64,000 nt of DNA, from NCBI RefSeq assembly GCF_900108335.1, contig NZ_FNVT01000021.1:62001-126000 (forward strand), read 5' to 3'. Both the position numbers and the translations under genes were made by a program. Shown here piece by piece: positions 51,001-59,335 of this stretch (position 1 is the first letter of the stretch; the number at the start of each line of letters is the position of its first letter). The stretch comes from Nonomuraea solani. Its GTDB lineage: Bacteria > Actinomycetota > Actinomycetes > Streptosporangiales > Streptosporangiaceae. The notes below the pieces were generated by a model that did no database searches, was not told the origin of the DNA, and worked only from the letters and a program-made list of their open reading frames with translations.

Positions 51001-53536
51001 TGTGTCGGAGACCGGCGGGCTGGAGCGGATCCGGCACGTGGCCGTGGACGGGACCCGTTCCGGCACGGAGATCGCCGAACTGGACCCGGCTTCGACCCCT
51101 GCCAGGCTGGACGCCAAACTGGTCGTACGCACCTGGACTCCCGCGCCACCCCGGGAGGCGGGCCCGCCCCGCGCATGGCTCATCCTTGCCGATGAGGGGG
51201 ATGCGCGGGCGGCCCGCCTCCAATCCCTGCTCGGCACGACCGACGCGGCGGGCTCGGTTCTCGTGCTGCCGCCCCGTCACCTCGATCCGATGGCGGCGCA
51301 GGGGGTCCTGCTGCGGGTGGCGGCCCTGGTCGCCCGGGGTTCCAGGGTCACGATCGCGACCGAGCGGGCCCAGGCCGTCCTGGACGGTGAGGCGCCTGAT
51401 CCGGGCCCGGCCGCGCTGCGGGGGCTGGTCAGAGTCCTCGCCCTCGAACACCCCGAGGCCCGCGCCCGGCTCGTGGACTTCGACGACCTCGGCGACCTGG
51501 CCGGAGAACTGGCCCTCGACGCACCCGAGGACGAGGTGGCCTGGCGCGCCGGAACCCGCTACGCGGCCCGCTTGAGCCGCACGACCGTGGCTTCGGTCGC
51601 TCGGCCCGTGGTGGAGCCAGGGGCGTACGTGATCACCGGTGGCTACGGCCGGCTCGGCCGGATCGCCGCCCGATGGCTGGCCGATCGCGGTGCAGACCGG
51701 ATCGTGGTGAACGGCCGCTCCCCCGGTCCCGGCGTGGTGGCGGGTGATCTGGCCGCGCCCGGGACGGCGGAGCGGCTGGTGGAGGCGGCGACCGCCGGTG
51801 GGATGCGGTTGCGGGGGGTGATCCACGCGGCCGGTGTCCTCGACGACCGTCTGGTCGCCGATCTGGATCCGGGCAGCGTCGAGCGGGTATGGGCGGCCAA
51901 GGTCATCGGCGGGCTGCGCCTGCACGAGGTCACCAAAGAGCTCGATCTGGACTGGTGGGTGGCGTTCTCGTCGGCCGCCGGGCTGCTCGGCTCCCCCGGT
52001 CAGGCGGCCTACGCCACGGCGAACGCCTGGCTGGACGCGCTGTGCGAGCGACGCAGAGCGGAAGGGCGGCCGGGGATCAGCATCGGCTGGGGTCCATGGG
52101 AGGGTACGGCCACCGCCCTGCCCGCCGTGGACCCGCTGACCACCGAGGAGGGCGTCGAGGCTCTGGAGGCGCTGATCCAGCGGAACCTTTCGGCCGGGGT
52201 GGCCAAGGTCGACGTCGGCCGAGCGGTCACGATATTTCCCTCGATAGCCCGCATACCGTATTTCTCCGACTTCGCCGACGTCCCCGTCCGACAAGGGACT
52301 CCGGGGGATGTGCCCGCCGAGGTCAAGAGGCGGGTGGCGGTCGTGCTGGGGGTGGAGGCGGGACGGCTGGGCGAGGAGACGGTGCTGACCGATCTGGGCC
52401 TGGACTCGCTGGCCGCGACCCGGTTGCGCGGGCTGATCGAGCACGACTTCGGCGTCACGATCCCCACGGCACCGCTGCTCGCGGGCGGCACCCTGGGCAC
52501 CCTCATCCAGGCGGTCACCCCCCGGACGACGGAGGTCAGGGCTGTGGGGGCGAGGGACGCGGCGGAGCGGCAGGTGGTGCGGGTGCTCGGCGGTCTGCTC
52601 GGCCGTGAGCCCTCCGTCGCGGAGCCCGTCGCGCCGGATCTGCTGCCGGAAGCCCTCGACCTGCTCGCCCGCGAACTCGGCGGCCCACTGACCGTTCCGG
52701 CCGGGCAGGTCGGCGTGGCGGACCTCGCGGACGCCGTACGGGCCGCCGACGACGCCGGGGGCGAGATGATCCGGCCGCTGAACGGGAGCGCCGGTGGGAG
52801 GCCGCTGTTTCTCGCGCATCCCGCCGGCGGGACCACCGGCGTCTACGGGTTGCTGGCCGATCGGTTGCCCGTTCCGGTGCTCGGGCTTGAGCGGCTGGAT
52901 GAGGGCGGGATACCGGAGCGGGCGGCTCGCTACGTCGAGGCGATCAAGGGTGTCTGCGCGGGGCCGTACCGGGTGGGCGGGTGGTCGTTCGGCGGGATTC
53001 TGGCCTTTGAGATCGCGCGGCTGCTCGGCCCCGACGTCGAGTTCGTGGCGATGATCGACTCGGGGCTGCCCGAGCCGGTGCGGCGGGAGGCTGCGGTTCA
53101 GCGATATGTGGATTTCACGGCATATCTGCGGGCGACCTATGGCGTGAACGTGCGACTCAAGCCGGAGGAGTTGCTCAACCTGCCCGAAAGGGCTCGGGCG
53201 GAGCTCGTGCAGCGGCGGATGGAGGAGGCCGGGGCTCTTGAGGCGTTGCCGGCGGCCATTTTGCGGCATCAGGTCACCTCTTTTCAGGACACCCAGGCCA
53301 TCGAGAGTTATCGGCCCGTTCCTTATGACGGCAGGGTCGTTCTCTATCGGTCCACGGAACCCACGCCGTGGGCGGTGCGGGACGAGCGGTATGCGCATGA
53401 GGGGGATCCGGCGCGCGGGTTCGGGCCGTACTGCACGTGGCTGGAGGTCGTCGAGGTTCCCGGGTCGCACCATCTCAACCTGCTCGATCCCCCGCACTTC
53501 GAGGTCATCGCCGAGCATCTGAAGGGACTGCTATGA
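48065..53536 (+). CDS. Single-module type I polyketide synthase (ACP-KS-AT-DH*-KR-ACP-TE)
   Basis: The product has 1823 residues. Domains in order: N-terminal ACP (about 5-75, carrier Ser34 in EYGLSSREAV); KS (about 87-500, Cys255 in DTACSSSL, His385 in HGTGT, His419 in KTNLGH); AT (about 580-865, Ser659 in GHSMG, specificity motif GAGH); a degenerate DH remnant (about 900-985, no HxxxGxxxxP); KR (about 1180-1340, GGYGRLGR, LDD motif of B-type, Ser and Tyr of the active site present); ACP (Ser1448 in LGLDSLA); thioesterase (about 1570-1815, Ser1641 in GGWSFGG). It should perform one condensation and one ketoreduction and then release a 2-alkyl-3-hydroxy acyl product. The N-terminal ACP recalls Pks13. 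It overlaps the reductase gene by ATGA. Confidence 0.93.
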   Translation: MDVPGEGEIRRFLLDRLGAHVDPDRPLGEYGLSSREAVSVAGELAELLGRELSPTLVWEHPTINRLSRVLSSPGVPVRAPLAPGEPVAVVGLGCRFPGAHGPAAYWELLLAGRDAVGEVPDGRWEAFDDGSARTGAVLAGTTRHGGFLDDVAGFDAEFFGIAPGEAAAMDPQQRLLLETAWEALEHGGIAPRSLAGTRTGVFTGLSGTEYAHLTASDLASVDAWTATGGALSIAANRLSYLLDLRGPSLAVDTACSSSLVATHLAASSLRAGECDLALAAGVNVLLSPVVTVAFDRGGGTAADGRCKAFDASADGMVRAEGCGVVVLKRLADAVRDGDRVLALIGPTAVNQDGRSNGLVAPSPEAQESLLREVYGDRGPDYIEAHGTGTFLGDPIEARAIAAAIGTPVLLGSVKTNLGHLEAAAGVAGLIKTVLALHHGVIPASLHFREPNPHIPWDTLEVVTAPRPWPRADARAGVSAFGFGGTNAHVVVDAYRAAPREPAGGPHVFLLTDTTAERVRHHARTLAAWRPDGDLGDVAHTLARRAGRGRVAAAVVAGNADELASRLRDVRPAAAHAKGPVWVFGGYTPQPIFDLYDTEPAYRRTIDALAPLLAEEGIDVRDPAPSGVATVQPLIFAAQLALADLWRSYGFAPAAVIGHSMGEVAAAVVAGGLPVKDAVRVICVRARLLGGLGGGGAMAVVGVGAAEVPEDLHVAVFSAPGQCVVTGPAERVASFAASVSARGSIARTLTAEGAGHSPQVAPLVPVLRDELGAVAGGKPVVPYYSGVFEDPREVPVFEAAYWAAGVRRPVRLMQAVQAAAEDGHTVFTELSPRPLLTGALRAILPAGSLITTGDFPAQVAAAATAVTPRTHGRVVDVPLSPWHHTRHWARPRRLTHVETPAGHSWSTMAEGPEPVLRVTALAELLRSVAGDIELHDVTLHALLPLPAQVTITLTGDTAEVSAKNAAGVWHRYGTAALSPGVSETGGLERIRHVAVDGTRSGTEIAELDPASTPARLDAKLVVRTWTPAPPREAGPPRAWLILADEGDARAARLQSLLGTTDAAGSVLVLPPRHLDPMAAQGVLLRVAALVARGSRVTIATERAQAVLDGEAPDPGPAALRGLVRVLALEHPEARARLVDFDDLGDLAGELALDAPEDEVAWRAGTRYAARLSRTTVASVARPVVEPGAYVITGGYGRLGRIAARWLADRGADRIVVNGRSPGPGVVAGDLAAPGTAERLVEAATAGGMRLRGVIHAAGVLDDRLVADLDPGSVERVWAAKVIGGLRLHEVTKELDLDWWVAFSSAAGLLGSPGQAAYATANAWLDALCERRRAEGRPGISIGWGPWEGTATALPAVDPLTTEEGVEALEALIQRNLSAGVAKVDVGRAVTIFPSIARIPYFSDFADVPVRQGTPGDVPAEVKRRVAVVLGVEAGRLGEETVLTDLGLDSLAATRLRGLIEHDFGVTIPTAPLLAGGTLGTLIQAVTPRTTEVRAVGARDAAERQVVRVLGGLLGREPSVAEPVAPDLLPEALDLLARELGGPLTVPAGQVGVADLADAVRAADDAGGEMIRPLNGSAGGRPLFLAHPAGGTTGVYGLLADRLPVPVLGLERLDEGGIPERAARYVEAIKGVCAGPYRVGGWSFGGILAFEIARLLGPDVEFVAMIDSGLPEPVRREAAVQRYVDFTAYLRATYGVNVRLKPEELLNLPERARAELVQRRMEEAGALEALPAAILRHQVTSFQDTQAIESYRPVPYDGRVVLYRSTEPTPWAVRDERYAHEGDPARGFGPYCTWLEVVEVPGSHHLNLLDPPHFEVIAEHLKGLL

Positions 53537-54831
53537 CGCTGGCACAGGCAGTGGTGGCGGGCGCGGAGCCCGCCGAGCTGGAGCGGCTGGAGGTGCCCTC
53601 GGTCTATCGGGCGGCCCACCTGCGCAAGGACGAGGTGGGGACGTTCGAGCAGGACGCCGTGGACAAGGACGTGCGCAGGACCCTGCACGTCGGCGAGGTG
53701 CCCATGCCGGAGCTGGGCGAGGACGAAGTGCTGATCGCGGTGATGGCGAGCGCGATCAACTTCAACACCGTGTGGTCGGCGATGTTCGAGCCGATCCCGA
53801 CGTTCGCGTTCCTGGAGCGGTTCGGGCGCACGGACCCCCGGCACGACCTGCCGACGCACGTGCTCGGCTCGGACGCGGCGGGGGTGGTCGTCAGGACCGG
53901 CCGCGCGGTACGCCGCTGGCGCGTCGGCGACCGGGTGGTCACCAGCCCCGCGTACGTGGACGGCGAGGACCCCGTCATCCAGCACGACGGCATGCTGGCC
54001 GCCGACCTGCGGGCCTGGGGCTTCGAGACGAACTTCGGCGGGCTGGCCGACTACGCCGTCGTCAAGGCCACCCAGTTGCTCGCCAAGCCCCGGCACCTGA
54101 GCTGGGAGGAGGCCGCCTGCAACATGTTGTGCGCCTCGACCGCGTACCGGATGCTGGTCGGCGAGCGCGGCGCGCGGATGAAGCAGGGCGACGTGGTGCT
54201 GCTGTGGGGCGCGACGGGCGGCCTCGGCGGCTACGGCGTGCAGCTCGTCAAGAACGGCGGCGGCATCCCCGTCGGCGTCGTGAGCTCGCCGGAGAAGGCC
54301 GAGCTGCTGCGCCGGATGGGCTGCCCGCACGTCGTGGACCGCTCGCAGTTCGAGGACCTGACCGACGAGAAGGCGTGGCGGCGGCTGGGGGCGGAGGTGC
54401 GGCGGCTGGTGGGCGAGGATCCGGCCATCGTGTTCGAGCACACGGGCAGGGAGACGTTCGGGGCCTCCGTCTATGTCGCCAGGCGCGGCGGCGCGGTGGT
54501 GACGTGCGGGTCGTCCACCGGGTACGCCCACGCCTACGACAACCGCCACCTGTGGATGAAGCTCAAGCGCATCATCGGCTCCCACGGCGCGAACTACCAG
54601 GAGTGCCACGAGGTCAACCGGCTCATCTCGCTCGGCCTGGTGCACCCCACGCTGTCGTCCGTCTACCCCCTGGCCGAGGCGGCGCGGGCGGCCAGGGCCG
54701 TGCAGCTCAACCAGCACGTGGGCAAGGTCGGCGTGCTGGCCCTGGCCCCGGCGGAGGGTCTCGGCGTCGAGGATCACGCGCTGCGCGAGCGGGTGGGTGA
54801 GGAGCGGCTGAGGTTGTTCCGTACGTCATGA
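53533..54831 (+). CDS. Crotonyl-CoA carboxylase/reductase family enzyme
   Basis: 432 residues, coupled to the PKS by ATGA. It belongs to the MDR-fold enoyl-CoA reductase/carboxylase family: SAINFNTVW, GWRVGDRVV-like RRWRVGDRVVTSP, WGFETNFGGLADY, NADPH loop WGATGGLGGYGVQLVKNGG and SHGANYQECHEVNRL. The Asn, Phe-Glu and His that bind CO2 in characterised CCRs are in place, supporting reductive carboxylation of a 2-enoyl-CoA to an alkylmalonyl-CoA rather than plain reduction. It most likely feeds the extender unit to the PKS. Chain length is not readable. Confidence 0.92.
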   Translation: MTLAQAVVAGAEPAELERLEVPSVYRAAHLRKDEVGTFEQDAVDKDVRRTLHVGEVPMPELGEDEVLIAVMASAINFNTVWSAMFEPIPTFAFLERFGRTDPRHDLPTHVLGSDAAGVVVRTGRAVRRWRVGDRVVTSPAYVDGEDPVIQHDGMLAADLRAWGFETNFGGLADYAVVKATQLLAKPRHLSWEEAACNMLCASTAYRMLVGERGARMKQGDVVLLWGATGGLGGYGVQLVKNGGGIPVGVVSSPEKAELLRRMGCPHVVDRSQFEDLTDEKAWRRLGAEVRRLVGEDPAIVFEHTGRETFGASVYVARRGGAVVTCGSSTGYAHAYDNRHLWMKLKRIIGSHGANYQECHEVNRLISLGLVHPTLSSVYPLAEAARAARAVQLNQHVGKVGVLALAPAEGLGVEDHALRERVGEERLRLFRTS

Positions 54832-54923
54832 CCGCAGGCGCCCGGCCCCGGTCGATGCGATGATATTTCGATATCTTGCGTAGTTTGAGACCGACCGAAA
54901 CCTGCGACAGAAGGGAACGGCAC

Positions 54924-56315
54924 GTGTCCAACGATGCCGGCCTTCAGGCGCTCCGCGAGGCGGCGCGTCTATCTCCGGACAACCTCCCCCTGCGCCGGCA
55001 CCTCGCCGGGCAGCTCCTGGCCATGGGCTACCTCGCCGACGCCGAGGCGGAATTCCGCGCGGCGCTCGTGCTCTCACCCAAGAACCCGGACATCCTGGCC
55101 GGGCTCGCGGAGGTCTTCGTCCGGCAGAGCGCCTTCGGTGCGGCACTCGCCGCGCTCGAACCGCTGCTGGAGACCCCCGGCTACCCGCCCAGGCTGGGCG
55201 TGCTGGCGGCCAGGGCGCTGATGGGCGAGGGCGACATGGGGCGGGCGGCGTACCGGTACTTCGAGGCGATCTCCAGGGACGCGTCCCTGGCCGACGCCGA
55301 CCTCGCCGCCCGGCTGACCCCGGCCCCTCAACGACCGGCCCCTGCCCCTCAACAAGCGGCGCCTCAACAAGCCGCCCATCAACAAGCCGCGCCCCTCTAC
55401 GCCGCGCCCCAGCAGGCGGCGGCGGATCAGGGCGGCACGGCCGAGGTCGAGCGCGCCGGGCTCACGTTCGCCGACGTCGCCGGGATGGAGACGGTCAAGG
55501 AGGCGCTGCGGATCAAGCTGCTGCTGCCGATCCAGCAACCGGACCTGTTCGCCGCCTTCGGCAAGCGGGCCGGCGGCGGCGTCCTGCTCTACGGCCCGCC
55601 GGGAGCCGGCAAGACCCACCTGGCCAGGGCCGCCGCCGGCGAGCTCGGCGCGGCGTTCGTCAACGTGGGCCTGGCCGACATCCTGGACATGTACGTCGGC
55701 TCCAGCGAGCGCAACCTGCACGCCACGTTCGACCTCGCCCGCCGCAACCGCCCCTGCGTGCTGTTCTTCGACGAGGTCGACGCCCTGGCCGCCCGCCGCT
55801 CCGACATGCGCCAGGCGCACACCCGGCAGCTCGTCAACCAGTTCCTGGCCGAGCTCGACGGCGTGGACCAGAGCGCCAACGAGGGCGTCCTGGTGCTGGC
55901 CGCCACGAACGCCCCCTGGTACGTGGACGCCGCCTTCCGCCGCCCGGGCCGCCTCGACCAGCCGGTGTTCGTACCGCCGCCGGACACCTCCGCGCGCGCC
56001 GCCATCCTGCGCATCCTGTGCCGCGACAAGCCGCTGACCGAGATGGACTTCGACGCGGTGGCGCGGGCGACCGAGCACCTGGTCGGCGCCGACCTGAAGG
56101 GCGTGGTGGACCGGGCGGTGGAGGCCAAGCTGCAGCAGTCGATCAGCGCCGGCCGCCCCATCCCGCTGACCACGCCCGACCTGCTGGCCGCCGCCAAGAC
56201 CGTGAAGCCCACGGCCGTACGCGAGTGGATGGCCACCGCCCGCAACTACGTCATGCACGCCAACGACTCCGGCGCCTGGGACGAGCTGATGCCCTGGGTC
56301 AAGGGCAAGTGGTGA
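54924..56315 (+). CDS. TPR-AAA+ ATPase
   Basis: 463 residues from a GTG with GAAGGG upstream. Residues 1-130 are TPR-like helices (ALREAARLSPDNLPLRRHLA, DAEAEFRAALVLSPKNPDIL). An Ala/Gln/Pro linker with repeated QQAA units follows (about 135-170). A single AAA+ module then carries Walker A GPPGAGKTHLA, Walker B CVLFFDEVDALAARR, sensor 1 VLAATNAPW and the Arg-finger region RRPGRLDQPVF. The ATPase is closest in wording to the Vps4/CDC48/FtsH branch, so it is probably a hexameric unfoldase or remodeller. It overlaps the next gene (GTGA), whose product is a TPR membrane protein and likely partner. Confidence 0.9.
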   Translation: MSNDAGLQALREAARLSPDNLPLRRHLAGQLLAMGYLADAEAEFRAALVLSPKNPDILAGLAEVFVRQSAFGAALAALEPLLETPGYPPRLGVLAARALMGEGDMGRAAYRYFEAISRDASLADADLAARLTPAPQRPAPAPQQAAPQQAAHQQAAPLYAAPQQAAADQGGTAEVERAGLTFADVAGMETVKEALRIKLLLPIQQPDLFAAFGKRAGGGVLLYGPPGAGKTHLARAAAGELGAAFVNVGLADILDMYVGSSERNLHATFDLARRNRPCVLFFDEVDALAARRSDMRQAHTRQLVNQFLAELDGVDQSANEGVLVLAATNAPWYVDAAFRRPGRLDQPVFVPPPDTSARAAILRILCRDKPLTEMDFDAVARATEHLVGADLKGVVDRAVEAKLQQSISAGRPIPLTTPDLLAAAKTVKPTAVREWMATARNYVMHANDSGAWDELMPWVKGKW

Positions 56316-57502
56316 CGGTCGCCGATCCGATCGAGCGGGCGCGTACGCTCCTGCGGATGCGCCGCCCGGCCGAGGCGGAGCGGGAGCTGCGCGGCCTGCT
56401 GGCCCAGGAGCCGCAGCACATCGGCGCGCACGCCCTGCTGGGCCTGGCCCTGATCGAGCAGCGCCAGGTCTCCGAGGCCCTCGACGAGGCCCGCGCGGCG
56501 GTGGGGCTGGCGCCCGACCAGTGGTTCACCCACTACGCGGCCGCCCAGGTGTACTACCGGGCCCGCCTGCCCGAGGAGTCCCTGGCGGCCGTCCAGGCGG
56601 CGCTGAACCTGCAGCCCGAGTCGGCCGACACGTGGGAGCTGCTGTCGCGGATCCACATGCTCAGGGACGAGTGGCCGCAGATGGCCGACGCCGCGCGGCG
56701 CGGGCTGAGCATCGATCCGCAGGACTCCGACCTGGTCAGCCTGCTGGCGCTGGCCTGCACGAACCTCGGGGACGCGCACCAGGCCAGGAACGCCGCCGCG
56801 CACGCCGTACGGCTCGACCCGGAGAGCGCCACCGCGCACTTCGTCGTCGGCACCGCGGCGCTGAGGTTCGGCGACCCGCGCGGCGCGGCGGACGCCTACC
56901 GCGAGGTGCTCCGTCTCGACCCCGGTTACGCCCGGGCCAGAGATCTGCTGGTCGCCGCGCTGAAGCAGCGCAACCCCCTGTTCAGAGGGCTGTCCAAGCT
57001 GCGGGGCAGGTTCCCCGGCGGGTGGCGGCTGATCTTCCTGCTGCCCGCGGTCCCGCCCGTCATCGCCGTCTTCGTCATCATGGCGGTACTGCACTGGGTG
57101 GCCTGGATCGCCGAGGCGTGGACCACGTTGCGGCTGGCCCGCGCCAGGGCCACTCAACTGCTCTTCGAAGGCCCCGAGGCGCGCGTGGCGCTGGCCTGCT
57201 GCGGCCTGGTGGTCGCGGGCGCCGCGCTGCTGACGCTGGGCATCGCGCTCGGCCAGGACGCGATCGGCACCGCGGGCGCGGCCGTCATGACGCTCGTCAC
57301 CCCCGTCCAGGAGGCCGCGCACACCGGCGCGCCACGGGGACGCCAGGTCCTGTACGGCTGGGCGGGCCTGCTCGCCGTGGCCATCGTCGTCTCTATGGTC
57401 ATCGGGTCGCCGGTGGTGGCGCTGCTCAGCGTGTACGCCGGCCTCGCCACGGTCTGGCTCGCCACCCTCGTCCGCGGCAGACCGGTGGGCTCGGGACTCT
57501 AG
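56312..57502 (+). CDS. TPR protein with C-terminal membrane helices
   Basis: 396 residues from the GTG overlapping the ATPase stop. About six TPR units fill residues 1-215 (AERELRGLLAQEPQHIGAHA, ARAAVGLAPDQWFTHYAAAQ, AAHAVRLDPESATAHFVVGT). Four hydrophobic helices follow from LIFLLPAVPPVIAVFVIMAV on. The TPR part should face the cytoplasm and could dock the AAA+ ATPase at the membrane. The pair has no recognised name; function unknown. Confidence 0.85.
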   Translation: MTVADPIERARTLLRMRRPAEAERELRGLLAQEPQHIGAHALLGLALIEQRQVSEALDEARAAVGLAPDQWFTHYAAAQVYYRARLPEESLAAVQAALNLQPESADTWELLSRIHMLRDEWPQMADAARRGLSIDPQDSDLVSLLALACTNLGDAHQARNAAAHAVRLDPESATAHFVVGTAALRFGDPRGAADAYREVLRLDPGYARARDLLVAALKQRNPLFRGLSKLRGRFPGGWRLIFLLPAVPPVIAVFVIMAVLHWVAWIAEAWTTLRLARARATQLLFEGPEARVALACCGLVVAGAALLTLGIALGQDAIGTAGAAVMTLVTPVQEAAHTGAPRGRQVLYGWAGLLAVAIVVSMVIGSPVVALLSVYAGLATVWLATLVRGRPVGSGL

Positions 57503-57507
57503 AGCAG

Positions 57508-57777
57508 TGTCCCGCCCATCACCTCGAACCTGGCCAGCCGGTCGTCGGGGTCACCGCCAACACGCCCGAAGAGGTCTTCGAGGCGGTGACCAGCGGACTC
57601 GGCGTGGTGCTCGTGGCGAAGGGGAACGCCACGCTGTACAACAGACCGGGAATGACCTACCGGCCCGTTACAGGGCTGCCTCCCGGGGAACTGGCGATTG
57701 CCTGGCGCGAAGGTGATATGAGCCCACAAGTCGTGGCATTCATCGACGCGTTGCGACATGTCACTACTAAGGTCTGA
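57508..57777 (+). pseudogene. Remnant of a LysR-family regulator (C-terminal end only)
   Basis: About 80 codons read as the last part of a LysR substrate-binding domain: GVTANTPEEVFEAVTSGLG, VAKGNATLYNRPGMTYRPVTG, ELAIAWREGD, then a natural stop. There is no start codon, HTH or earlier effector domain. The preceding gene ends just before it, so the 5' two-thirds were deleted. It fills the 308-bp gap before the EF-hand gene. Confidence 0.75.
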
Positions 57778-57810
57778 ACGCGATATCGGACCACGCTGAA
57801 GGGCGACCCA

Positions 57811-58011
57811 ATGAGCGACTACACGATCACCTTCGACCTGATCGACGCCGACAAGGACGGCCGGATCTCGGCGGTCGAGCTCGTCCGGCTGATGGAGGTG
57901 CTCGGCCAGCCCGTGACGCTGGACGCCGCCCAGGAAGGGGTACGGAAGCTCGACAAGGACGGCGACGGCCTGATCGACGTGGAGGAGTTCGGCGCCTTCC
58001 TCCAGAAGTGA
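57811..58011 (+). CDS. Small two-EF-hand calcium-binding protein
   Basis: 66 residues made of two EF-hands: loop 1 DADKDGRISAVE (about 12-23) and loop 2 DKDGDGLIDVEE (about 48-59). Both have acidic residues at the positions that bind Ca2+ and the Gly at position 6. It is a stand-alone calmodulin-like protein of the actinobacterial CalD/CabB kind. Partner unknown; it may be a buffer or sensor. Confidence 0.9.
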   Translation: MSDYTITFDLIDADKDGRISAVELVRLMEVLGQPVTLDAAQEGVRKLDKDGDGLIDVEEFGAFLQK

Positions 58012-58075
58012 CAAAAAACAAGCGATTGCTCCACATACTCTTGTTGCCTGGGTCACAATGGCGGCAGGAGGGACG

Positions 58076-59248
58076 ATGGCCATCAAGAGTGACATCAGCG
58101 AAAGCCGGACACCCGCGGACATCGTGAAAACGCTCAGGGCGGGCATCGGCCGGGTCTCAGAAGAGGTGATCGAGGAGATCCAGGCCCGGATCCCGGAATA
58201 TGCCCGGCCCTCGGACGAGATCTACATCAAAGTCGTGCGCACGGCGGTCGAGCAGGCCATCGAGGGCTTCCTCGACCGCATCGAGAGCCCGGACGCCCCC
58301 TGGAACCCCGAGCCGTTCCGCATGATCGGCAAGGGGGAGGCGGCCGAGGGCCGCAACCTGGAGCCGCTGCAGGCCGCGATGCGGCTAGGAGCCCGGGTCG
58401 GCTGGCGGCGGCTGACGGAGATCGCCGAGCCGATGGGCCTGACACCCCAATCCCTGTACGACCTGGGCGAAGCCATCTTCGTCTACCTCGACCAGCTCGC
58501 CGACGCCGCCGCCGAGGGCTTCGAAGAGGCCAGGGCGCACGCCGCCGGCGAGATCGAACGCCGCCGCGGCCGCCTGCTCGACCTGCTCCTCACCCAGCCG
58601 CCCGCGAGCGCCGAGGCCATCTCCGATCTGGCCAAGGCGGCCGGCTGGCGACTGCCGAGGACCGTCGCCTGCGTGGCGCTCGACGACCAGCACGGCACCC
58701 GCCGCGTTCCCCCGCTGCCGCCCGACGTGCTGACCGGCCTGGGCCGCCCCACGCCGTGCCTGCTCGTGCCCGACCCGAGCGGTCCAGGCCAGGCGCAGAT
58801 GCTGGAGCACACGCTGCGCGGCCACCGCGCGGCCATCGGCCCCGCCGTACGGCTGGCCGCCGCCGCGACGTCGCTGCGGTGGGCCGGGGAGGCGCTCGAA
58901 CTGTCGCGGCGCGGCGTCCTGCCCGCCGGGCTGCTGCGGTGCGAGGACCACATGGCCACGCTGGTGGTGTTCAAGGACGAGGAGCTGGTCAGCGCGCTGG
59001 CCGAGGCCCGCCTTGCGCCCCTGGCCCACCTGCGCCCTGGGCAGCAGGACCGGCTGGCCGAGACGCTGCTGGCCTGGCTGCGGCACGGCAGGGGCGCCGG
59101 CGAGGTGGCCGCCAGGCTGCACGTCCATCCGCAGACCGTGCGCTACCGGCTGCGCCAGCTCGAAGAGCTCTACGGCGACCAGCTCGCCGACCCCGACATC
59201 CGGTTCGAGCTGGAGATCGCGCTACGGGCCCGGCAGGCGAGCCGCTGA
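58076..59248 (+). CDS. PucR/CdaR family transcriptional regulator
   Basis: 390 residues from the ATG with AGGAGG close upstream; an ATG at 58058 would add six. An N-terminal helical sensor (RsbT-like/PucR N region, including AAMRLGARVGWRRLTEIAEP) and a degenerate GGDEF-like middle lead to the C-terminal HTH_30 (LLAWLRHGRGAGEVAARLHVHPQTVRYRLRQLEEL). It is expected to sense a metabolite and activate genes elsewhere or next to it. The nucleoside hydrolase gene 87 bp downstream is a candidate target. Confidence 0.88.
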   Translation: MAIKSDISESRTPADIVKTLRAGIGRVSEEVIEEIQARIPEYARPSDEIYIKVVRTAVEQAIEGFLDRIESPDAPWNPEPFRMIGKGEAAEGRNLEPLQAAMRLGARVGWRRLTEIAEPMGLTPQSLYDLGEAIFVYLDQLADAAAEGFEEARAHAAGEIERRRGRLLDLLLTQPPASAEAISDLAKAAGWRLPRTVACVALDDQHGTRRVPPLPPDVLTGLGRPTPCLLVPDPSGPGQAQMLEHTLRGHRAAIGPAVRLAAAATSLRWAGEALELSRRGVLPAGLLRCEDHMATLVVFKDEELVSALAEARLAPLAHLRPGQQDRLAETLLAWLRHGRGAGEVAARLHVHPQTVRYRLRQLEELYGDQLADPDIRFELEIALRARQASR

Positions 59249-59335
59249 GCCCTCCTCTGCCGGTGGACGATCCTTCGCATCGAATATCAGTTTTTCCCTT
59301 CGTTGGGATCGTCACCCCATCGGTAGCCTGTTCCC

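Noticed and set aside
49754..53518. 1254-codon open frame antisense to the PKS gene
   Set aside because: It is the mirror of a GC-rich real gene; it lacks domains and has Arg/His/Pro-biased composition typical of shadow frames.
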